In this document: in pieces, positions 28,697 through 36,074 of the stretch
Numbering within the stretch: position 1 is the stretch's first letter
How the letters are laid out: the number at the start of each line of letters is the position of its first letter
Assembly: GCF_003987335.1 (NCBI RefSeq)
Contig: NZ_PIPK01000009.1
Location: forward strand, 1-64,000
Length of the DNA: 64,000 bases
DNA from: Aliidiomarina maris
GTDB taxonomy: Bacteria; Pseudomonadota; Gammaproteobacteria; Enterobacterales; Alteromonadaceae
Reading direction: 5' to 3'
Notes under the pieces: model-generated
Databases searched by the model: none
What the model was told of the DNA's origin: nothing
The model's input: only the letters and a program-made list of their open reading frames with translations
Translations under genes and position numbers: made by a program

Positions 28697-29709
28697 ATGA
28701 TAAGAACGTCATCTTAGTCGGTGGCAAGGGCGGGGTCGGCAAGACCACGATGTCTGCCACGCTGGCGCTGCTCGCGGCCGCACGCGGGCGTAAAACCTTG
28801 GTGGTATCGACGGATCCAGCCCATAGTTTGGCTGATGCCTTTGGGGTCAAAGTGGGCGACCCGAAAGACACCTTAGGTGTGCGCTTGAAAGACAATTTGT
28901 ATGCGCTCGAAATTGACCCCGATCGTGAGGTTAAAGCACATATAGAGCGTGTGGGTGCCGAGATGAAAAAGCTCACCCGGCCTGAAATGTTTGCTGAAAT
29001 TGAGCGCCAACTGCGCTTAACCCAGCAATCCCCCGGCGCACAAGAGGCTGCGCTGCTGGAACGCATCGCAACCATTTTAGAGCAAGGGTTAGAGCAGCAA
29101 GATTTTGACCTGATTATCTTTGATACCGCCCCGACCGGGCACACCTTACGCTTGCTGAGCTTGCCAGAAGCGATGGCGGCTTGGACTCAAGGCTTGTTAA
29201 AGCATGATAGTCGGTCACAAAAGCTTGCTGGGGTGTTAGACCATTTAACCCCCAAAAAAGGGCGCGATATTGATAACCCGATGAGCGACCCCAAGCAACA
29301 TGAGTCCGATGGCATGAGTGAGCGCAACCAAGCTATTAGCGAGCGCCTGCAGGCGCGCCAACGTTTGTTTCAGCGCACGCGTCGGCTTTTCACTGACCCG
29401 CAGCGTTGCGCTATTTTGTTCGTATTAACCCCGGAGAAGCTGCCGGTGCTGGAAACTCAGCGTAGCGTCGCGACACTGCAGCAGGAAAAGCTGCCGTTGG
29501 CGGGCTTGATAGTCAACCGGGTGCTACCGGAGGATGCCGACGGCGCTTTCTTAGCGCAGCGGCGTCAGCATGAACAGCAATATTTGGCGCAAATAGAGCA
29601 GTCGTTTGCTGCGATTGAACGCTTTTATGTGCCGCTACAGGCGATGGATATCGAAGGCATGCAAGGCTTAGAGCATATGCAAACACTACTTGCGCAAGCC
29701 AAGCTATAA
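28687..29709 (+). CDS. ArsA/Get3-family ATPase
   Basis: A 340-residue soluble P-loop ATPase of the deviant Walker A class. It has GGKGGVGKTT (about 12-21), switch I STDPAHSLADAFG, switch II FDTAPTGHTLRLLSLPE, and a helical region between. Relatives either drive arsenite export (ArsA) or insert tail-anchored proteins (Get3). It has a single ATPase domain, not the doubled form of plasmid ArsA, and no ars genes lie beside it, so arsenite pumping is unlikely. It overlaps the CC-tail gene by 10 bases and shares an operon with the CstA-type transporter, hinting at a role in assembling or controlling that system. Confidence 0.85.
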   Translation: MLLNDKNVILVGGKGGVGKTTMSATLALLAAARGRKTLVVSTDPAHSLADAFGVKVGDPKDTLGVRLKDNLYALEIDPDREVKAHIERVGAEMKKLTRPEMFAEIERQLRLTQQSPGAQEAALLERIATILEQGLEQQDFDLIIFDTAPTGHTLRLLSLPEAMAAWTQGLLKHDSRSQKLAGVLDHLTPKKGRDIDNPMSDPKQHESDGMSERNQAISERLQARQRLFQRTRRLFTDPQRCAILFVLTPEKLPVLETQRSVATLQQEKLPLAGLIVNRVLPEDADGAFLAQRRQHEQQYLAQIEQSFAAIERFYVPLQAMDIEGMQGLEHMQTLLAQAKL

Positions 29710-29787
29710 CGCGGCGCGCAAGCGAATAATACGGCCAGCCAACACAGACATGGCGGCGTGAACATTTGAACCTTTACAGGAGCAGTT

Positions 29788-30771
29788 ATGAAAGCAGTAT
29801 TAGCTCGACAAGGACAATTGCAAGATATAAAGACCGATAAGCCGACTGCAACTGGCTATGACCTATTGGTCGCCGTTGATGCGGTGTCAGTGAACCCTGT
29901 CGACACTAAGGTATTAGCGCGCGCTAAAGCCAGTGGTGATGAAAAAATCTTAGGCTTTGATGCCGTAGGTACAGTGCAGGCCATGGGTGACAAGGCGACT
30001 GGCTTTTCAGTTGGTGACCGCGTGTGGTATGCGGGCGATGTGACTCGCCCGGGCAGTAATGCAGAGTTTCAGTGTGTCGACGCACGTATTGCTAGTTTGG
30101 CACCTAAATCGGCGTCTGACGCGCAGGCAGCGGCAGTGCCATTAACTGCACTGACCGCCTGGGAATTGCTGTTCGACCGTTTACAGCTTGAATCAGACAA
30201 CAGTGACCAAGTGTTGCTGGTCATCGGTGCTGCCGGCGGTGTCGGTTCGATGCTGATCCAGCTGGCTAAACACTTTACCAACGCCACCGTGGTGGCGACT
30301 GCGTCGCGTGACGAATCAAAAGCCTGGGTGACTGAATTAGGTGCTGATGTGGTACTCGACCATTCTGAGCCATTAAGTGCTGAGCTTGCGGCCGCGGGTT
30401 TAAAAGACGTGACCCATGTTGCGTCGCTGACGCACACCGACTCTTACTTTGAAGAAGTGGTTGGTATGATGCGTCCTCAAGGCCGTTTTGCACTCATTGA
30501 CGACCCTGCAGAGCCGCTGGACATTAACGTGATGAAGCAAAAGTCATTGTCATTGCATTGGGAATTTATGTTTACTCGCCCAATGTTTAAAACCAAAGAC
30601 ATTGCCAAGCAGGGCGAGATACTACAGCAAGTTGCGAGTTTGATTGACGCGGGTAAATTGCGTTCAAGCTTGAACCAAACCCTGGCACCTATGGATGCGG
30701 CAACGCTGACAAAAGCCCATGAGTTGATCCGCTCACAACGTGCGGTGGGTAAAGTCGTGGTGACCCGCTAA
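29788..30771 (+). CDS. Zinc-type alcohol dehydrogenase-like / quinone oxidoreductase family protein
   Basis: Medium-chain dehydrogenase/reductase of 327 residues. An N-terminal GroES-like half (VSVNPVDTKVL, GFDAVGTV, GDRVWYAG) is followed by a Rossmann half with the NADPH loop IGAAGGVGSMLIQLAK (about 152-167). Catalytic zinc ligands are absent, so it belongs with the zinc-free reductases. Substrate unknown; relatives reduce quinones or activated alkenes. AGGAG six bases before the ATG is a strong ribosome binding site. It follows the ATPase gene by 78 bases and may be the last gene of that transcript, since a terminator follows only after it. Confidence 0.88.
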   Translation: MKAVLARQGQLQDIKTDKPTATGYDLLVAVDAVSVNPVDTKVLARAKASGDEKILGFDAVGTVQAMGDKATGFSVGDRVWYAGDVTRPGSNAEFQCVDARIASLAPKSASDAQAAAVPLTALTAWELLFDRLQLESDNSDQVLLVIGAAGGVGSMLIQLAKHFTNATVVATASRDESKAWVTELGADVVLDHSEPLSAELAAAGLKDVTHVASLTHTDSYFEEVVGMMRPQGRFALIDDPAEPLDINVMKQKSLSLHWEFMFTRPMFKTKDIAKQGEILQQVASLIDAGKLRSSLNQTLAPMDAATLTKAHELIRSQRAVGKVVVTR

Positions 30772-30801
30772 CGGCTCGCTAACGGGTCACGGCAGAAAAA
30801 T

Positions 30802-30829
30802 AAAAGGGCATGCTTCGGCATGCCCTTTT
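30802..30829. terminator. Bidirectional terminator
   Basis: AAAAGGGCATGC and GCATGCCCTTTT pair around a TTCG tetraloop between the convergent dehydrogenase and tricorn genes. Confidence 0.92.
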
Positions 30830-30847
30830 CGCTTCTATACAACGCGC

Positions 30848-33800
30848 CTAGCGCGTAATGTCATCGGCGATGGGCATCATCATCGGTTGACTGCGAAGCG
30901 GCTCGATAGGTTGTTCTTCAAGCTGACGCTCTAGTAGCTCGAGCGCAAACTCCAGTTGCGCATCGCGGCCATTGAAGGTTGCGTGGGGCAAGTTATCGAC
31001 TTCATAGTCAGGGGCAACACCGTAGCCCTCAAGCACCCAGCGACCGTCCATTGCAAACTGTGCGGTTTCAGCTACACGTGCGACACCACCATCGGCTAAG
31101 GTATTGCGACCCGAGAGCCAAACCCCAGCGCCAGCCGTGCGTTTACCGACTAATGGGCCTAACCCTAACGCCTTGACCCCAGCAGAGAAGGTTTCGCCGT
31201 CGGAGTACGTCAGTTCGTCAGTCAGCACCACCAAGTGGCCACGGAACGTCTGCTGCATATTGGTGTAAGGCGCGCCATGTGTATTCGGCTCCCAGAACGA
31301 CCACGCGCGACGTAACAGCTTTTCGATAATCCAACTGTCAATGTTGCCACCGCGGTTACGACGTACATCAATAATTAAACCTTCACGTTCGACATTGGCA
31401 TAGAACTCACGCGCAAAACTGGCGATATCGTTCGCGCCCATAGCATAGAGGTGCAGGTAACCAATATCAGCGTCACTGCGCTCGCTAATCACTTGGCGAT
31501 TACGCTCAATCCAGTCTTCATAGCGCAGACGATGGTCACGTTGGACGCTGACTGGCTGCACCACGGTACGGTGGGTGTTACGGCCACGCTGTAATTCAAT
31601 CAATACCGGTTTGCCGACTTGATTGCGTAGCGCTTGATGCAACTCAGCCGGGTTCGTTACGTGCTGTCCGTTGACTGCACGAATAAAATCACCCACTTGG
31701 ACGTCTACGCCTGGTTGGGCAAGCGGTGAGGCTTGATTCGGTAGTTCCGGGTCGGTGCGATATACATGGCGGATGCGCACGCCATCTTGCGTGCTCTCCA
31801 GCGCAGCACCCAAGGTTGCAGCCTGTGGGCGCTCAGGGTTACTCGGATATTCACCGCCGCGTACCTGTGAGTGCAACACATTCAATTCGCTCATCATTTG
31901 CGCAAATAAGTCATCCAGCTCGTGGCGGTCTGTGACACGCGCAAGCAGCGGCTGGTACTTGTCACGGGTATTCTGCCAGTTCACTCCGCGCATATCGGCG
32001 TCAAATAGGAAATCACGATGCATCAACCATGCGTCACGGAACATTTGTTGCCATTCTTGCTGTGGTTTAAATGCAAGTTGCCATTGATTCGCATGATAAC
32101 GCGCCTGAGTTAAGTCACTGGGCGCTTGTGCCTGCGTCCCGTGGCTATACATTTGGCGATCGCGTGTGCGCCAGAATATCTTGTCTGCATTGGCACTTAA
32201 CTGATAGTCCGCGACCTGGCGTGCGAAGGTTGCCACCGTCGGGTTGCGCGCATCAATAGCAATGCTGACAAGTTCACTGTCCCAGCTGCCTGCGTCACTG
32301 CGCAACGCATACAAGAAGCCTTCGGCAGCACTTAGGTTACGATAATTATCGGCACTCACCGGAAGCTGCCATAAACGACCGGCCAGGCCGTCCCAATCGA
32401 CGCGTTGACCACGGCGATTACTGCGTGCTTCATCCGCCGCAGCTTGGTTACAAACGCTCACCTCGCGCTCAGGTTCAAATGGGAAGCACGCTTGGGCGCG
32501 CAGACTCACTGCAAATATTTGCGCGCGGCGATCAAAGGCCGGGCCCATATTGCGATCCCCCCAAGGGGACGACGGTGTGGCACTGAAATTACGATTAGAA
32601 ATGAAGTATAGCCAATCACCATTGGCACTAAACGCAGGTGAGAACGACTCATACTTATCGCTGGTTAACGTCTGTTCACGTTGCTCTGCGAGTGAATATA
32701 GCACCACACGCGGCCGCGAACCATCTTGGGCACTGCGCGTGAAGGCAAGCAATTCACTATCGGCCGACCAGACTATATCGCGGTAAGGCTGGTGGCCCCA
32801 GCCGCCACTGGCAATGCGATTGTTTGCACCATTACTGAGGTTTAATAGCCATAAATCGCCATTTTTATCGTCATGGGCAATGTATTGACCATTCGGTGAC
32901 AGGTGCAGACCCCAGCGGAAGGTACTTGCGTTATCTGTCAATTGGCTGGCGCCACTGGAACCATCCGCCGGGAAACGCCAAATTTCGTTTTCACCACTGT
33001 GGTCATTCAAGGCGTAAACCCATTGACCATCATGGCTCAGCACCGCATTGCGCGAGCGGCTACCGGCAGGGGTACTGATATTAACAATGCGTTGATGCGC
33101 CCGACCTGCTAAGGCAATTTGCGAACGGGCGGTGATCGCCACGCGCTCTTGAGCGCCACTAAAATGGGTTGAGGTCAAGTACTGTAGTGGGTTATCCAGC
33201 CAGCGCTCCTGACGCTCAGTGAAATCACTGGTGAGCCGAATGTCTAAAGTTTCGCTCTCGCCCGTGGTGGTGTCGAGTAATTTAAGGTCGGCGCCATGCT
33301 GATACGCCACGCGACCTTGGTTTACACTGGCAGACCAAACTTGGAAATCGTTATAGGCGGTATGCTGAACAAAGTCTTGGCCATCGGCGTCAACTGACCA
33401 AATATTGGGTGTGCCGTCAGAGTCCGAAATAAAGTAAACCCGGGTACCGTCGACCATTGGGTTGCGGACCGAGCCAACGTGGTCGGCACTGATATGTGTC
33501 GCCTCTTGGTCACCCTGGGTAAAGCGCCACAGCTGACCCATGGCACCGCCCCGATAAATACGTGCATTATCCGCAGTTGCATCTTTTAAGCCGAAGCGTA
33601 CAAAAAATAGTGACTCTGGGTTAATTGGGTTAATCGTGGTGGTGGTAACGCTATATTCACCATCGTCGTTTGGCTCAGCGCTTGGGGTTTCCACCACCAA
33701 GCCTTCTGCACGCAAGTTGTAACTACCCGCAAATGCATCGGTCAACGGCACTGTGCGGGTGTTTAAGTTACTTGGGTTTACTTCGCGCAACACCCATTGA

Positions 33801-34204
33801 TTGGCAGGCCCCATCACATGGTCGGTGCTGTATAAAATTAGTCCTTCTGGGGTCCAACCTTGTACTCGGACACGGCTATTTTCAAAGGTCACACGCTTAG
33901 GAATACCGCCATCAATTGGCATCACGTAGGCTTCAGGCACGCCATCATAATCAGCAACAAAAGCCACCCATTCGCCGTCCGGGGAAATGCTGGCATAACG
34001 CTCTTCGGCAGCACTGGTAGTTAAGCGAACGGCTGAACCACCGCGAATATGGGCGCGCCAAAGGTCGCCTTCGGCAGTAAAAATGACAGTGTCTTGATGC
34101 AGTGCGGGGTCGCGATAATAGCCGCGATTATCATCGCCAGCCAAGGCTGGTGCAGAAACGCCAGCCAACAAGGTGCCCGACGCCAGGTATAGCGCTAACT
34201 TCAT
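30848..34204 (-). CDS. Tricorn-type S41 protease, exported
   Basis: A 1118-residue peptidase with a signal peptide (cleavage near ALA-GD). Two beta-propeller regions (about residues 30-650) carry WD40/PD40-like blades with SPDGEW and SPNGQY motifs. A helical core domain and a PDZ domain (about 790-880, GVDVQVGDFIRAVNGQHV) follow. The C-terminal S41 catalytic domain has the nucleophile Ser in TYSDGETFSAG and the downstream GPLVGKRTAGAGVW. Tricorn proteases finish peptide breakdown; this one is exported, so it probably acts in the periplasm. It is last in a minus-strand set with DUF502, MAPEG and methyltransferase genes, 17 bases after DUF502. Confidence 0.92.
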   Translation of the reverse strand: MKLALYLASGTLLAGVSAPALAGDDNRGYYRDPALHQDTVIFTAEGDLWRAHIRGGSAVRLTTSAAEERYASISPDGEWVAFVADYDGVPEAYVMPIDGGIPKRVTFENSRVRVQGWTPEGLILYSTDHVMGPANQWVLREVNPSNLNTRTVPLTDAFAGSYNLRAEGLVVETPSAEPNDDGEYSVTTTTINPINPESLFFVRFGLKDATADNARIYRGGAMGQLWRFTQGDQEATHISADHVGSVRNPMVDGTRVYFISDSDGTPNIWSVDADGQDFVQHTAYNDFQVWSASVNQGRVAYQHGADLKLLDTTTGESETLDIRLTSDFTERQERWLDNPLQYLTSTHFSGAQERVAITARSQIALAGRAHQRIVNISTPAGSRSRNAVLSHDGQWVYALNDHSGENEIWRFPADGSSGASQLTDNASTFRWGLHLSPNGQYIAHDDKNGDLWLLNLSNGANNRIASGGWGHQPYRDIVWSADSELLAFTRSAQDGSRPRVVLYSLAEQREQTLTSDKYESFSPAFSANGDWLYFISNRNFSATPSSPWGDRNMGPAFDRRAQIFAVSLRAQACFPFEPEREVSVCNQAAADEARSNRRGQRVDWDGLAGRLWQLPVSADNYRNLSAAEGFLYALRSDAGSWDSELVSIAIDARNPTVATFARQVADYQLSANADKIFWRTRDRQMYSHGTQAQAPSDLTQARYHANQWQLAFKPQQEWQQMFRDAWLMHRDFLFDADMRGVNWQNTRDKYQPLLARVTDRHELDDLFAQMMSELNVLHSQVRGGEYPSNPERPQAATLGAALESTQDGVRIRHVYRTDPELPNQASPLAQPGVDVQVGDFIRAVNGQHVTNPAELHQALRNQVGKPVLIELQRGRNTHRTVVQPVSVQRDHRLRYEDWIERNRQVISERSDADIGYLHLYAMGANDIASFAREFYANVEREGLIIDVRRNRGGNIDSWIIEKLLRRAWSFWEPNTHGAPYTNMQQTFRGHLVVLTDELTYSDGETFSAGVKALGLGPLVGKRTAGAGVWLSGRNTLADGGVARVAETAQFAMDGRWVLEGYGVAPDYEVDNLPHATFNGRDAQLEFALELLERQLEEQPIEPLRSQPMMMPIADDITR

Positions 34205-34221
34205 GCTCTTTTCCCGTATAA

Positions 34222-34845
34222 TTATTTAACTGAAGTGTCCGGCGCCTTTTTACTCCCCAAACCGCCACTGAGCACTAATTGCAAGGCTTCGGCGGGTTTC
34301 ATATCAAGGTTGCGGGTACAAGATTTGGGCACCATGATCATATAACCACCCACGTTGTACGCCATTGGTAAAAATACTGCAAGTTGTTCTTCGCCCAATA
34401 AATCAGCAATTCGATCGTTTTGCTCGGTGCCTTTTTTGGTCACAATACCAATCAACTCGACTTCTGAATTCGGCAGCTTCACCATCACCACAGACTCGTC
34501 TTCGAAGTTTTCCCCACTCATCACCTCAAACAGGTCTTGAATAATACCGTAAATCTTATTAATCCCGGGTATGGCGGCCAACACGCGACCTGGAATTCGC
34601 CACAACCTGGCACCACGTCGAGAGTAGGCGGAGAACCCGATGAGTACACAAATGAGTAGGAAGGCGATAAGTGCCATGCCGGGGATATACCAGTGCGGTG
34701 GTACAAACGTTTCAAGGGAGGGCGAAAGCCAGCCCTCAACGGTCATGAATACCCAGCGAACCAACTCAATCGTGATCACGATAGGTAAAACGATGAACAA
34801 TCCGCGCAACATAAAGCGGCTTAGCTTGCTAACGGTTAAGCGCAT
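34222..34845 (-). CDS. DUF502 family membrane protein
   Basis: A 207-residue protein with two membrane helices (about 10-32 and 52-74), then a soluble DUF502 domain recognisable from GINKIYGIIQDLFEVMSGEN, VVMVKLPNSEVELIGIVTK, and VFLPMAYNVGGYMIMVPK. Family function is unknown; plant relatives (LCV/COV) are also uncharacterised biochemically. It lies between MAPEG and tricorn genes with short gaps, so it is probably co-transcribed. AGGAGTATCC just before the ATG is a clear ribosome binding site. Confidence 0.88.
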   Translation of the reverse strand: MRLTVSKLSRFMLRGLFIVLPIVITIELVRWVFMTVEGWLSPSLETFVPPHWYIPGMALIAFLLICVLIGFSAYSRRGARLWRIPGRVLAAIPGINKIYGIIQDLFEVMSGENFEDESVVMVKLPNSEVELIGIVTKKGTEQNDRIADLLGEEQLAVFLPMAYNVGGYMIMVPKSCTRNLDMKPAEALQLVLSGGLGSKKAPDTSVK

Positions 34846-34875
34846 TGGATACTCCTGAGATTAAGGCTAATAAGC

Positions 34876-35301
34876 TTATAACAAGGCAATTAAGCCTAGG
34901 ATTAATAGCGCCAAGTTTGCCAGCCACGCTAGGCCAAAAAAGTAACTACGCGGGCTTGGGTTCTTATCGGTTGCGATAGCATAGTACAAAATCATATGAA
35001 CGAGACGGCCAAATAGCATCACCCACACGAGCAAGGCGACCCAAAACGGGTTGGCGCCCGCGACGATAGCAAGGAAGCTCGCGCCCAACATAGTGCCTAA
35101 ATTTTCTAAGGTGTTCTGGTGTGTGCGCCAAGCGCGAAAGGTAAAGTCCTGATGGCTCAAGTGCTTGGGCGGTGTGCCTGGTAAGGCTCCGGCTTCTTTC
35201 GCTTTACGGCCATTGCCAACCATCCACTGTACGAACACCATAAGTAAGAGTAAACCGACGCCAATTAGCGCGACACGGTAGTCGGAGAAATCAATTTGCA
35301 T
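34876..35301 (-). CDS. MAPEG family membrane protein
   Basis: A 141-residue protein with four predicted membrane helices. The segment FRAWRTHQNTLENLGTMLGA with its Arg, Asn and Glu is the MAPEG signature. Bacterial MAPEG proteins are glutathione transferase or peroxidase-like, but most, including this one, have no proven substrate. It lies nine bases downstream of the methyltransferase gene and 30 bases upstream of DUF502. Confidence 0.87.
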   Translation of the reverse strand: MQIDFSDYRVALIGVGLLLLMVFVQWMVGNGRKAKEAGALPGTPPKHLSHQDFTFRAWRTHQNTLENLGTMLGASFLAIVAGANPFWVALLVWVMLFGRLVHMILYYAIATDKNPSPRSYFFGLAWLANLALLILGLIALL

Positions 35302-35310
35302 GTTGAAGTC

Positions 35311-35991
35311 CTAGTTGTTGTTTTGCCAGATAATGACGTTCCTACTGCGAAACACTTCGCGCAGCTTCCAGTGGTTGCGCAGCCAATGCAGTGCGGTTTC
35401 AGTATAGAAGCTGATATGCGTTGGGTCATTTAAATATCCCCAAGTGGCAAAATTTGTTTGCTCGTCGGGGCGTTGCATCATCACCGCAAGTAAGCCATTC
35501 GGGTTGAGGCAAGCGTGCAGTTGCTGCATCACGTGTTGCGGTTGAGCTAAATGCTCAAACACTTCGGTGGCGCAAATAAAGTCATAGCTATGCTGAAGGC
35601 GCTCAAGTTTCGGTGCGTAGTATAAGTCGTACACCTCGCAACGATGTCCGAGAGACTGAAGTAGGCTCGGCAATACTGGGCCCGGGCCAGCACCAAAATC
35701 CAGACCTTGTGCTGAGGTTTTACCTGCCGCGACCAATAGCGCATGTAGCGGCTTGCTGACCTGGGTTAGAAAATCGCGATACCCTGTGTCGTTCGGGTCA
35801 TTTTGGTGTAAATCGTACAATGCTTTTTCATCCGTACTGCTGTAGCGCTGCGTAGGTGGCACTTGAATCAATTGGCAGTGGTTGCATTGCATGAATTGGC
35901 GGCCAGTTAAAGGACGCTGTTGGTGGGTGTGTATGAGAGTGTGGCCTGTGTGCCCACATAGCCCACACGCCCAAGAACTTTTCAGCTTCAC
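35311..35991 (-). CDS. Class I SAM-dependent methyltransferase with N-terminal zinc cluster
   Basis: A 226-residue methyltransferase. The N-terminus holds two Cys pairs, CGLC (about 9-12) and CNHC (about 36-39), which look like a zinc ribbon. Motif I is LDFGAGPGPVLPSL (about 96-109), and ATEVFEHL and the late DPTHISFYTETAL are typical of the ubiE/COQ5-like group. Substrate unknown. The start is GTG at 35989-35991. First of four same-strand genes (MTase, MAPEG, DUF502, tricorn), it begins just after the terminator of the TonB receptor gene. Confidence 0.82.
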   Translation of the reverse strand: MKLKSSWACGLCGHTGHTLIHTHQQRPLTGRQFMQCNHCQLIQVPPTQRYSSTDEKALYDLHQNDPNDTGYRDFLTQVSKPLHALLVAAGKTSAQGLDFGAGPGPVLPSLLQSLGHRCEVYDLYYAPKLERLQHSYDFICATEVFEHLAQPQHVMQQLHACLNPNGLLAVMMQRPDEQTNFATWGYLNDPTHISFYTETALHWLRNHWKLREVFRSRNVIIWQNNN

Positions 35992-36031
35992 AGAGTATCT
36001 CTCGCAATTAAACAGACGCGTCAGAATAACA

Positions 36032-36059
36032 AAAAAGCCGCTGCAAGCAGCGGCTTTTT
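36032..36059 (-). terminator. Intrinsic terminator of the lipoprotein/TonB receptor operon
   Basis: AAAAAGCCGCTG and CAGCGGCTTTTT pair around CAAG. On the minus strand it stops transcription just after the TonB receptor gene and separates it from the methyltransferase unit. Confidence 0.9.
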
Positions 36060-36074
36060 CGCATTCAAACGAGT

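Noticed and set aside
28687-29709. Reading the ArsA-type ATPase as part of an arsenite pump with the ars operon at 47247-50253
   Set aside because: The two loci are 18 kb apart, the ATPase is a single-domain form, and its gene overlaps the CstA-linked gene.
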